The position numbers and the translations under genes are program-made. Positions 44,447 to 55,852 of a DNA stretch of 64,000 nt are shown one piece after another. Source of the DNA: Isoetes taiwanensis (Eukaryota; Streptophyta; Lycopodiopsida; Isoetales; Isoetaceae); contig JAJEKV010000294.1 of NCBI GenBank assembly GCA_021234155.1, positions 128,001 to 192,000 of the forward strand. Reading direction: 5' to 3'. Numbering within the stretch: the stretch's first letter is position 1; every line of letters begins with the position of its first letter. The notes beneath the pieces were generated by a model. It was not told the origin of the DNA, made no database searches, and worked only from the letters and a program-made list of their open reading frames with translations.

Positions 44447-47400
44447 CTAGAAAATTGCCCAGCGTTGCTGGGCGAAAATTAAGGCTATTCATTCTAAATA
44501 TTCTTCTCTATCATTTCTTTTGATCCTAAAATACACCAACACGGACTATTTTTAACATTCATGCTGCGTATTGAGGATTTGTGTTCATTTGATATGAATG
44601 CAATTTTATATCTATAATTTAGATTATAGCTACAAATTTATATTCAACAATAAATTGCATTTGCTTCTATAATCTGTTGAATATTTTTGGCGATTTCTGT
44701 TTATTTCCTATTTTTAAGGGATGTATATAAGACATCGTTGATAATTATAGTTGTTTTTCGTGTTCCCAGTGGTTCCTACACTAAGTCAAATACAGCTGAT
44801 ACTGATCTTCGTGTTTTGTATATAGAGCCATGTTTATGGAAGGGATTAAATAATTTAAGGTTAATTATTTGATCTTTGAAAAGTACTTGTTGTTTTTATT
44901 TGGAAATTGTTGTCTGTCAAGTCTTGTAATTGTGTTGTGACTACATAGTATTTACTCTATAATATTCTAAATTCAGCAATAGCTTGTCCTATGGCTTTTG
45001 TTAAGTATGTTGTTCTACAATTTTTTGAAATCATAATTGCTCTAGCTATGCATCATTAACTTCCGTTCCTCGAATGCTCAATGCTCCTTGGATAGCATTG
45101 TCATGATGTTAGCAAAAGTGACATTCTTTAACCAAAAAAGCTTTTACAATCATTCATAGGCATATAATAATACCAAATATAGATTTAAGTGTTTTATTGG
45201 TTCATCGTAGGACTTTATTTCATGCTTCTAGTGTGAAAGTGATGCATTGATCATCACACAACAAATGCAGTTAAATAGCTACATAAATCCCAAACAATAT
45301 TTACTAACTTTATATTGGCTAGTACAGTTCATTTTGTTTGTAGAAAGGAAGTCTAAATAGCTCAGAAGGAGTTAAATCATTGAGGCCATGTAAACAATAA
45401 ATTTCAAAGCTTAACCGAGCACGAAGCGGTGGAGCTACCAATCTATTATCCAAAAAGAGATAAATGAGCTAATTATTGAAGTTAACATTGTAGCACTACA
45501 TAAAATTTCCCAATGATATGTTGAAAAATCCAACTTGTGCAATATCCTTTGATGCGTTTTGTACACAACAATCATAACCTGCCCATCATGTGCTTGCATT
45601 TGCACATTTGTACAACTTGCAAGAGCTTGACTCTAGAAAGTTGTGCCATGCATGAGGCATCCTTTACTCCGACATATAAATACATATCTTTCCTCATCGG
45701 GCATGCAAGTGTATGGGCATAAATTCAGAGAGGCATAATCACTGTCAAACAGAGCTTAGAAACAACACCTCCCAAGCTTTAAGAAAATCTCCTACTACAT
45801 CATAAGTGCACCTAATGAGCCATGTCCGCAACAATATAAACAAAGCAATTCTTACATTTTCAAACCAAGTAGTCGTTTTGCCATTGCGGCTCCAAGTGAT
45901 TGTGTAGTCCGCTACCTAAAAAAATTATCCAGCCAAGCAATGTAAGAAGTGGAACAACTGAAAGCATAATTGGTCGTTGACAACCAAGGAGCAACTAACC
46001 TTTGACACGCTTAATTATTTCCAAAAGCCCAATGTATATATAACACTGGAGCAAGACAAAGAAGAAATGTTGTACATCTATTGATCATGTGAGAGACCTA
46101 TCCTTTATATTGACGTATTAGACACATTAAAAGGTCTGAGGCAAGTAATGTTCCATCCTCATTACCATGGAGAAGGTAGAAAATGTAATAGAGCAATAGA
46201 GTAGAAGATTAGCCAATGTATTTTACAACTCTAGTTTGTCGTGCATTCTTCCTTCTGCAAGAAGACCTCCATGAATCATAAACCCGCATGAATAACATGC
46301 TTAAAAAAATCTATAGAAAATCTTTGGGCATAGACACTGCTTACCTGCAATAGCCATAGCCCGCCTGATTGGACTGGAGCCTTCCCATTGCTGACCAACT
46401 TTGCATGGTAATACATGGAAAACCTGGAAAAGAAGTCACAAAACTAAGAAACATACCCGGGAACCAGTTCCATGTGCATACCACCTATCTTCTTGCACAC
46501 AAAGAGGTGTTGAAAGTAGCATTACCATAAAAGCAATTTGCCTGAAAATATCTCTGCTACAAAAATGCATTAGCAGATAGATGGATGGACCGTCATGAGA
46601 TATGGCACATACATCCTTAGACCCGTTTTTGCAAGGTGCGCATGACATAATCCGTGAAGTTCTTTGTGTTAGAACCATGCGGCAAAACAAAGAAAAATAA
46701 CCCCGCGCTCTTGATCTTTGCAATAACACTTTGCTTTCTCACTCTTGACTTTTGCAGATCTGGTTTACTTTAGCATTATCTTATTCCTCATGCACCACCA
46801 TTTACATCTACCTAAGCATCTCTTTCTGTTTGTGACATCCAGATATTGATCCACAATAACAATGAAGAAACACAATAAATGGAAGTAGAATTTTTTTCCA
46901 AATACCATTTTAAGCCCAAATCTAGAGGCGGCTATCTTTCATAAAGACGGCAATCTCAAGGATCATCTGAATATCCAGATCTGCTAGCTCGATTGAAAGA
47001 GTTAAACTTATGAACTGAGTAGAGAATAGATGGATTTTTATGCTGGTGTAGGAGCGTTATTTGGAATCAGTGAGCATCATTGCCATGCAATATAAAATCG
47101 TATGAAGAGCTGAGACTGTCTAAAATCTCCCAAGAAGGGAACAATGCCAAATATAATATCAAAAACCCAGCTAGGCTGCCGATCACGCCTATGGCTATGG
47201 TGATGCTGCAAAGAGAAGAGAGAAGGGAAATACGATCTTTATTACACTTCCCTGCCCTTCAGATCCTAGCTTAACATCCAAACTCCATGAGCAGCGCACC
47301 CTTAGCGCACCCTTACTTGCTGCTTCGAAGACATGTTTTTACCTCTCCAATATGGGGAGCTCTAGACCTACACCTAAAGGATTTACTATCGCTGTCGAAA

Positions 47401-47535
47401 TCTGCCATAGCCCTCGAACCGTGTCCGAAATAGGAGATGCAAGACGGAAGGCCTAGATATTGCCATGTGGCAGATTTAGAGCCGTCAGATTTAGGGCGTG
47501 GTCCATTACTTGCACTAAAACATTATAATATAAGA
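44447..47535 (-). mobile_element. Helitron H7, 3089 bp, minus strand, carrying captured exons
   Basis: Minus-strand 5' end TCTTATATTATAATGTTTT at 47535 and 3' hairpin GCCCAGCAACGCTGGGC (about 44458-44474), ending CTAG at 44447. Flanks are A44446 and T47536. There is no homopurine core. The minus strand carries at least two exons with good splice sites (46457-46541 and 46345-46423). The 5' arm word GGGCGTGGTCCATTAC is shared with H9 and resembles H4. Confidence 0.92.
46345..46541 (-). pseudogene. Two captured exons of an unidentified plant gene in H7
   Basis: On the minus strand, exon 46541-46457 follows TATTTTCAG and ends at GTATGT, coding ...STPLCVQEDRWYAHGTGSR. Exon 46423-46345 follows TTCTTTTCCAG and ends at GTAAGC, coding VFHVLPCKVGQQWEG and SSPIRRAMAIA. 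The 33 bp between (46456-46424) is very short for a plant intron, so a deletion inside it is likely. Both exons join in frame. I do not recognise the protein. Another open stretch (47229-47100, FDIIFGIVPFLGDF) may be a further exon. Confidence 0.55.
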
Positions 47536-47545
47536 TATGGTTAAA

Positions 47546-47700
47546 TGTAATTGTCGAAAACCAGTGCCATTTAGTTAGTTAGGTTACCTGACGGTTAGGT
47601 TTTCTTGTTCTCATATACCCCTCTAGTCTTCCTTTTTTTTCTTCATCAGCGCATCTTCATCTCCACGCTTAGGTTTTGATCCCCTGCTTCCCACCCAAAT
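47546..47700 (+). repeat. Truncated copy of the LTR-like repeat found at 51071
   Basis: It begins TGTAATTGTCGAAAACCAGT and matches 51071-51220 for about 150 bp (to TTAGGTTTTGATCCCC), then diverges. It may be the 5' LTR of an element whose 3' LTR is 51071-52201, or an unrelated fragment. Confidence 0.6.
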
Positions 47701-47870
47701 CCTTTTCGTGCATGCCTGCCTATTCTCCTCTCCACGTTTTGCTGCTTGGTCTCCGGTGCCCACCCAAATCCTTTTTGTGCATGCCTGCCTGTTTTCCTCC
47801 TGTTGGTGCAAGGCAAGCTAGGCTGGTTTTCTTTCCTCCTGTTGGTGCAAGGCTGGTTTTGTTTCCTCTG
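47690..47870 (+). repeat. Short tandem repeats
   Basis: CCCACCCAAATCCTTTT.GTG and CATGCCTGCCT occur twice about 70 bp apart, and CCTCCTGTTGGTGCAAGGC twice about 40 bp apart. Confidence 0.85.
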
Positions 47871-50800
47871 CCATGCAACTCTGATCCTGCCATGCCTATG
47901 TCTGCCCGGCTCAATCAGTGTTGATTATTCCTCCTTGTTGTTTATTTGCTATCGGCTTCCTTTGGTTTATGCAGCCCGGTGTTCCCTCGACTGTTGTGTT
48001 GGCGCTTGGCTGCTCGGGCTAATTTTGTCTCTTTAATTTGTTCGGTTGTGTTCCATTGCGTTCCTAATCTGGATTCGGCCAGGCTATAACATGGTTTTTT
48101 TTGGGAGCGTTGATCTTACCTCTAGTCCCTATTCTGGGTCTGACCGTTGCTAAAAAAGGGGTTCCATTACAGAGGCTCTGATCATGCTATTTTCAGGAGT
48201 TTTCCCGAGCATTTTGTGTTGTTACAGGAAAGCCTTCGTCCATAAGAAGGCTCGGTTGATCGGTGCTATCCAGAGCTTTTTGTTTTTGGGTGCGTCTTGT
48301 TCTCAGCATTATCTCAGTTCTTCAGGGTATGAGGCTGGTGGTTGCAATGCGGCTGCCTTGCTTTCACGCTTTCAAGTGATTCTTTGCATCAGCGTAACTC
48401 CCTTTGTCTTCAAGCACATGTTTAACTCCATACTTATCTACGGCTGTGACAAGATTTTTCCTGTAAAATACCTTTTCCGGCTCTGCTATCTGGTTTGAAG
48501 GCTTGGACCATGCTTTTCTATTTATGTTCTTCCTCGACAAATGGGTTGTTCCTCAATTTGTTATGAGGGAATTTGCTTCAACTTTGTGTTTTTCACAGAA
48601 GGAACGGGGAAGCGATATTTGATATTTTGCCATAAGTAAGATTTTCGTGCAGACCAGTTCTGTGTTCCTTGCGCAGACAAGTTCCATGCTATTTTGGAGC
48701 AGAGCACTTTTTGGTATCGGATCATGTTGAGCGGAGCACATTAGTTTTTGTGTTTGGCTATGCATTTTGTTCTTTTGTGCAACTGGGGCAGAGGAGATCT
48801 GACGAGGAGATCTGACTGTTATCAGTTTTGAACCTTTCTAGCAGTGTCAAGGCCATTCCAGATAAGCTCTCTTCTTTTTCTACTATAACGTTGTTTAAAT
48901 TTCTTTACCATTTTATTGCAATTGCAGTAGCTTTTAACTCTTTTCTCTAGATACTTATATCAAGGCTTGAACTTGAGTCTTATTTGATACTGGTATGTGG
49001 CTCAATAATAGTGGCTTTGAATGGTGCGACAAAGCTCTAAGGATGATCAGGTTGGGTGTAATGGCTTAGATTAAACCAAGCCATTTTAGTTCTCCTCACA
49101 TTGGTATCGACCTTGCCTTGATAATGTGTGTGGAACAATCTTGATCGGCTTATGTGCACTTTATTATTATTTTCCGCTTTGCCCAATTTTTTAGCCAGTT
49201 ATCTTGGTTTAATGTCCTTTCCCCTTTGTGTTCCTGATCTTCTATTCCCCTTGAATGAACGATTTATCTTAGTATTCTTCCATATTCTCGAACTCTATTT
49301 GACATATGTTACTTAGAGACTTGAGATCTATATTTCTAAGGGTGGTAAGAGGAGTTGCCCAATTAGGAACCTTTGTTAAGTGTGTTATTCTCTAACTTTT
49401 AATGTTTGTAGGGGTGGCTATATTTGTTGTTGGTTTCTTGTGCTTTCAAGATGATTTCCTTTTGTTTCAAGGAGTTTTGCTAAGATCTATATGGTCAGGT
49501 TTCCTTGCCTTTCAATGCTTATTTATCCAGTTTTTTGATCATTATGCGGAGATGGCATTTCATCGAAGTTTTGGAACAAATATCTTACATTGTGGGAATG
49601 GTGATTTTGATGAGAATGAGTAGTGGATTATCCAGGATCTTTGGCTAATTGCAAAACCTCATGATGAATAGGTATAGCTTGATCGATCTAGAACAATTAG
49701 TCCACATTAGCACACCTGATTTTGTCCATTTGTCCTAGTGAAATTGTAAGTACCTTGGCAATATTTATTTGCTTTTAATTTTCTAAGTCTATGCCTAGAC
49801 AATGGTATGCCCTAATTGGTAGCAAATACATTACCCTTATATTAAATATCATGTCCCTGCTTGCTACCGTGGACCATTTTGCCTCTATCGGCTTGTTCTC
49901 TCATTTTTTTCGCGGGTTCTGAATTAACTTTTCACATTGTTTCAAACTAGAATATAGAAACTATGGGTTGAATGTCCGCTATTGTCACTATTTCTTCTAT
50001 GCATTTCCAACATTTTTTTTAGAAGTTTCATATTATGGTAATATATAAGTGTGAGTTGCTAGGCTAAATATATGTTGTGATGTTGGCTTTGTGAAAGTTT
50101 TGTGAATATTGTAGGGTTTTAGTTTTCAGACTACCACCTTGGATATGACAAGTCTCTCTCTAACCCTTCATGTTAAATATCTTGTACCCACTTGGACCAT
50201 ATTGCCTCTATATTGCCTCTATCCAATGTTACTAGTTTACTCATGTTCTTGTGGGTTTTCAAATACTAATTATGAGCTTTCATCTTTGGATGTGTATTTT
50301 GGTTCGGATATGTTAAATGGTTCCGATCTCCGAATTGCCTCGGATGGTGATAATGATTCTCCGAGTTGAAGAGAAGTTTTTCTCCGATGGTTTTGGTGTC
50401 ATAGAGTTTGGATGGCAGGTTTGTGGTGTTACCGGTATGCTTAGCCCCATTGAATTTATCCATATTAGTGTACTTATTGATGGTAGGATTGGCCTTTTGA
50501 AATGGTCCATAGTGCCTACTTGTTGATGATACTTGGTGCTAGCACTTCTCATAACATTTTTGCCATCCTTGTTGCCTACGTCAATACCAATATTTCTTCT
50601 ATTTGCTTCTTTGATCCATTTTTTCACCACGGTATCGACAAATTATAGGGTATCCTTTAGTCGACCTCGCCCGGATATATGCTTAGAAACTTGTCCACCC
50701 CCGATGGTTACAACAAAAGCTAACCTATCCTTTTTTGTATGTCGCAGTTTTTGAAATTTGCTTCCTTTCATTTTCCCTTCAGTAACCTATCCTTTTGTAT

Positions 50801-50940
50801 GTTGCACTTTTGTAATTTTCTTCTTTTAGGTTTTCCACCAAGCGTGCTTGGTTCCTTTTTGGCCACTTTTGCCCTTGCCTCTTGACTTCATTCTCCTTTG
50901 TTCCTAAGTCCATAGATCACTTTTGCCTCTGTTCAAAGAT
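47871..50940. other. Unclassified T-rich DNA, possibly the interior of an LTR element
   Basis: Short frames only (48184-48498 is the longest, 104 codons). No gag or pol motif is seen on either strand. Flanking LTR-like repeats make a non-autonomous LTR element a reasonable guess. Confidence 0.35.
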
Positions 50941-51070
50941 TGTATTCTAGTTATTGCTTTTTTAGTGGAGATGCCCGGATGTGGCTTTTCTTTCGGCTTT
51001 GTCTCTTCACTCTCTCCTTTATTCGGTTTTTGACAATTGAATTTATCTTAGATAATGATAAGAAGATAAA

Positions 51071-52201
51071 TGTAATTGTCGAAAACCAGTGCCATTTAGT
51101 TAGTTAGGTTACCCGACCGGTTAGGTTTTCTTGTTCTCATATACCCCTCTAGTCTTCTTTTTTTTTTTTCATCATCAAGATCTTCATCTCCACGCTTAGG
51201 TTTTGATCCCCCTCGCTTCCCACCCACCCACCCCACCCATATGTCCACCTTATATATGCAAGTTTGTTAGTGGAGCATAGTAGCTCAAAGCATTAGCAGT
51301 GTGTGGCTAATGTGTGGCTTGCATGTTGTGGTGCATGTTATGTTTTGGTGAAGCTTTGTGGTTCGAGCAGCATTAGCGGTGGCTAATGTGTGGCTCGTGA
51401 TGTTGTGGTGCATGTTATGTTTTGGCGAAGCTTTGTGGTTTGAGTAGCATTAGCATGTGGCTAATGTGTGGCTCGCGATATCTTTGTGGTGCATCTTATG
51501 TTTTGGTGAAGCTTTGTGGTTGAGAAAAAGATTAGCATCATGGTTAATGTGTATATGGCGGGCTCTTGTTTGGAGGAAAATAGTGGCGGCATTATATTCT
51601 AGCCTTATATTGCACATCCGCTTTATGCCTCGTTGCTTTTCGATCCACGTACCCCAACCCACCCATACCTTCAACCCTCCCGCTAATGTGCTTATTGAAA
51701 GACCTTCATGCTTCTTGTGACAAGTATTGATTATGATTTTGTGACCCTTTTGCATATAGATGTTTGTGTATGGTGGCCCTTGTGCCAGTGGAGGTTTGTG
51801 AGTTTTGTGGCCCTCGTGCCAGTGGTTGGTTGTGAGATTGAAGGCCCTCGTGCCTAGTATTATTGGTTGTGAGAGGCTCTTGTGCCTAGTTTGTTGGTTG
51901 TCAGATGATGGTTGCAGATTGTGAGCTCCATGCTAGGCTATGTGGTTGATGGAATAGCCTCAGGGCATGTGCAGGTTGTTAGTTCGTGAGCTTCTGGAGA
52001 TTCAAGTATCATTTGTATACACCGGATCAGAGAGTCATGACTACCAGCCTTTCTCAATAAAGCATTATCGGCTTATTTAAGCCTTGTTATACTCAATTGT
52101 GTTCAGATAAAGATCTTTGTTTAGTGTTTCTATTATCGTCAGGGTTTTTCCTCGAAAACCCGAAAGGGCGAGGTTTTTTAATCCCGGCTATAATGGTTAC
52201 A
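51071..52201 (+). repeat. Putative LTR, about 1.13 kb
   Basis: It starts TGTAATTGTCG and ends AATGGTTACA, giving TGTAA/TTACA inverted ends. Near the end are CAATAAAGC and a block GGGTTTTTCCTCGAAAACCC...GAGGTTTTTTAATCCC, a layout common at the 3' end of plant copia-type LTRs. No clear 5 bp target duplication was found. It could be a solo LTR. Confidence 0.5.
51291..51540 (+). repeat. ~79 bp minisatellite inside the putative LTR
   Basis: Three units contain CATTAGC..GTGGCTAATGTGTGGCT and GAAGCTTTGTGGTT, starting near 51291, 51371 and 51448. Confidence 0.9.
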
Positions 52202-52210
52202 CTTTCAAAG

Positions 52211-52440
52211 CATTGCATTGTATTCTAGTTATTGCTTTTAGTGGAGATGCCCAGATGTGGCCGTTCGTGTATTCTAGTTATTGCTTTTAGTGGAGATGCC
52301 CAGATGTGGCTTTTCTATCAGCATTGTATTCTAGTTATTGCTTTTAGTGGAGATGCCCAGATGTGAGCATTGTATTCTAGTTATTGCTTTTAGTGGAGAT
52401 GCCCAGATGTGGCTTTTCTTTCAGTTTGTCTCTTCACTCT
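52211..52440 (+). repeat. ~50 bp minisatellite next to the LTR
   Basis: Four copies of TATTCTAGTTATTGCTTTTA plus GTGGAGATGCCCAGATGTG start near 52220, 52270, 52327 and 52375. The last copy is followed by the same ~75 bp (TCTCTTCACTCTCTCC...GATAAGAAGATAA) that follows a single copy at 50943-51070, left of the LTR. Confidence 0.9.
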
Positions 52441-52499
52441 CTCCCTTATCTGGTTTTTGACAATTGAATTTATCTTCGTATAATGATAAGAAGATAATT

Positions 52500-53944
52500 G
52501 ATTATATATTATGGGCAAGTGTAGATATAAGCAACTTCTATTTGTTCTTTTAATATAATACAGACTTATTTAATCGCACACTGTTTAGTAGTAAGTCATT
52601 CGACTCGTATTAACTTCCGTGTATATGTCTATTATATTCTCGCTTCACTTTGCAAGTGATTTTATTACAGCCAGCCTTAATGTAATTTTGTATCTAAATT
52701 TTGTTTTCCTATTTTGTTACAGTTTTAACAACTCGTATATTGCTATCGTCAGTGTTTACATGCACCTCACATTTATGCCTACCCTTTAATAGAATTATAT
52801 ATTGTATTGGTTTTGTCATTTTTTTTTTTTACCTATATACTTTAATGTTAATTACAGACATACGTTCTTCATCCTTGATTATTCATAACCTTGTTAGAAC
52901 ATTATCTAAGTCTCATTATTCCCTTAGGAGTTTGTGTAAGACATACATAATTATCTCCTTCTATTATATTTGACTATGTGTTTAAATAGGTTTCTCCTTT
53001 TGAGTATCTTTAATGTTTCCACAATTACACTCTGGATCCATAGTTCACACTTAGCTCTAACTGAAAGCCAGACCCTGATATATGAGGGGTAAAGACCCTT
53101 AGAAAATGAGACTACATTGTTAATATAAATGTTGGTTTAACTTCAAATAAAGTTCTAAGGTGCAAAACTCCAATTGCGATATCGTTGGCTTTAAACACCC
53201 ATGGTTAAAAACCTTTGTGGAGCTAAATCTAAAGTCCTGGATCTAAGGCTTCTATCTGATAATGCTCCAGAATAGAAAGTAATAGATGGTTTTTCAGGTT
53301 TATTGACCAAAGGAATTTCGAGGTGAACTATGACTAAAACGAGCTTTACCTCACATGAGCACACATATTAATTCATTAGTTATATCCTGGGTTTTTGCTT
53401 GAAGTAGAAGTGCTAAACGTTGGGAATAAGGAGTGGTAAGGTATCCTTATCTTGGATGGTTACTCGAGAAAATTGGTATGACGATGTTTGTTATCCGATG
53501 GAAACACTGGACCTACTAATTACGAGGAATGATTTATCATGCGGCATATATATTGCCATTCAATGTAGAAGGAATATCTGATGGAGAAGTGGTTTGTGAT
53601 TATCTACCATAGACCACGTTAAGGAGGTACTATACTAAGGTGGAAACTGGATTATAAGTACCCAAGGGTAGGTTTCGGCCATGATGGTGCAGACATAGAA
53701 TGTCGACGCGACATTTTATAGCTATTGCTACTTGAATGGAGGTAGGATTCGCGGAAAGGTAGAGAATAATGTTGTATGAGGATGCGGATCCATAAACTAC
53801 GGATTATAAAATTACGCATATGTTGCGTTTCGTAAGGACATTGATGTTCCTGAGGTGTGCAATAACGATGCAAGCGTGTGCATGATTAAGATGACCACAT
53901 AGTCACGTGGATACGCTTAATGACATTGGTCAAAGGCATGACCA
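52500..53944. other. Unclassified DNA left of H8
   Basis: AT-rich to about 53000, then A/G-skewed DNA with no long frame. Nothing recognisable. Confidence 0.4.
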
Positions 53945-55852
53945 TCTTATATTATAAAGTTTTAGCGTATGTCTTGCATCAAACCCTAATTTAGATAGTT
54001 GAGATCGTCTGATTGCATTTGAAGGCCGAGATTTATCGCACAACTTCCCACCACCATGATTGGCCATGCTCTGATCTCTCAAGAGGAAAGGGAAAATGGC
54101 AGAGAAAAGGGCAAAGTGAGAGGCAAAAAGGCACGGGTAAAAGGGAAAGACGGAGAAGAAAAAAGGAAAGGGAAAAGAGCACGAAAAAGGGAAAGAAAAA
54201 GAAAGGGAGAAAAAGGAAGGAAAAAAAGACACTATGAAAAGGAAAAGGGGGAAAGGGTGAGGACAGAATAAGGGAAAAGAAAAGGGGAAAAGAAGAAAAG
54301 GAAGAAAAAAGGGGCAACGGAAAAAATGTGAAGACAAAAAGGGTGACGGAAGGGAAAAAGGGGAAGATAAGAATGGTGGAGAGGGAAAAAAGGGCATGGA
54401 AAAATAGAAAGGGAAGGAAAAAGGAAAAAGGAGGCGAAAAAGGGAAAAGGGCATGAGGAAAAGGGAGAGGGAAATGAGAGAGGAAGGAGAAAGTGGCACG
54501 AGAAGAGGAAAAGGGTGAGGAAAGGAAAAAAAGAAAGGGAAAAAGAGATGGAAAAAGGGAAAAGGGAAAAGCGAAAAGCAAAAAAAGAACAGAAAACATG
54601 GAATAGGAAAAGAGGAAAAGGGAAAAGGGGAAGAGGGTGGGAAAAGGAGGAAAAAAGGCATGTGAAAAAGGTGGAAAAAATGGAATGGAAAAAAGTGTGG
54701 GAAAATGGAAAGGAAAAGAGAGAAGGAAAAAAAAGGGTGGAAAAGAAAGAGGAAAAGGGCATGGAAAAAGAGAAAAGGATGAAAAAAAGAAGGAAAAGGA
54801 AAAAGGAAATGGGAGGCGAAAAGGGAAAGGGGAAAGAAAAAAGAACACGAGGAATAAGGAGGGAAAATGGAAAAGAGGAAGGGAAAAAGGGCACGGAAAA
54901 AACTGGAAGAGGGAAAGGGTGAGGAAAGGGTAAAAATAAAGGGAAAAAGAGCATGAGGAAAGGGAAAAGAAAAAGAAAAAAGGGGAATAGGGACGGGGAA
55001 AAGGGGAAGAGGGTAAGGAAAGGCGGAAGAAAAGGCAAGTAAAAAAAAGTGGAAAAAAGGGAATGGAAAAATACATGGGAAAAAGGGAAAAGGAAAAAGG
55101 AAAGGGAAAGGGAAAGGGAAAGGGAAAGGGAAAGGGAAAGGGAAAGGGAAAGAAAGAGAAAAGGAAAGGGGGAAGGAAAGAGGAAAAGGGCACTGGAAAA
55201 ATGGAAAGGGTGGGGAAATGATGAAAAAGAAGGAAAGGAAAAGTAAAAAGGGAGGCGGAAAGGGGGGAAGGAAAGGAAAAAAGGCATGAGAAAAAAGAAA
55301 GAAGAAAATGGGAAAAAAGAGACATGAGATAAAGAAGAAGAGGGTGAGGAGAGGAAGAAAAACATAAAAAAAAAAAGGGAAAAAGGAATGCAAACGGGCA
55401 TGAGAAAATGGAAGGGAAAAGAGAAAAGCAAAAGGAATGGGAAAAGGAAAGGGAAAAAGATTATGAGAAAAATGGGAAGGGTGGAGAAAGGTGAAAAGGG
55501 AAGGAAAAAAACCGTCAAAAAAAGGGAAAGGGAAAGGGAAAAATGAGAAGGAGAAAAGGAAGAAAAAGAGGAGGGAGAAGAGGGTAAAAAAAAAAGAGAG
55601 AGAAGGAGAAAAGTAAATGTGCAGGGAAAATAAGAAAAGGGAAAAAAGAAAGTGTGTAAGAAAATGAGGAAAAAAGGATATGCAGGATAGAGCAAAGGGA
55701 AGATTATCAAATGCACAAAAACCTCTTATAGCCTAGCAATGATGGACTTGGTTTCTATTATATTAGATGTATAAAAATGAGTCTGAGCTGAATAGGTTTC
55801 CATCCACAAATGTTCCCAACATTTGCCCAGCAACGCTGGGCACCATTACTAG
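53945..55852 (+). mobile_element. Helitron H8, 1908 bp, homopurine core
   Basis: 5' end TCTTATATTATAAAGTTTT (two changes from consensus) after A53944. 3' hairpin GCCCAGCAACGCTGGGC at 55825-55841, ACCATTA, CTAG 55849-55852, T55853. Core about 54075-55690 is A/G on the plus strand, with a GGGAAA hexamer run near 55098-55150. It shares both arms with H2, including the decayed inner hairpin at 55731-55747. Confidence 0.93.

Noticed and set aside
47100-47229. Minus-strand FDIIFGIVPFLGDF stretch as a DUF4112-type exon
   Set aside because: The resemblance is short, another frame is equally open, and no flanking exon confirms it; kept only as a possible extra exon of the H7 cargo.
53930-55716. Three overlapping minus-strand frames of 430-494 codons in H8
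   Set aside because: Composition artefact; the Lys/Glu/Arg-rich frames on the other strand are equally low in complexity.
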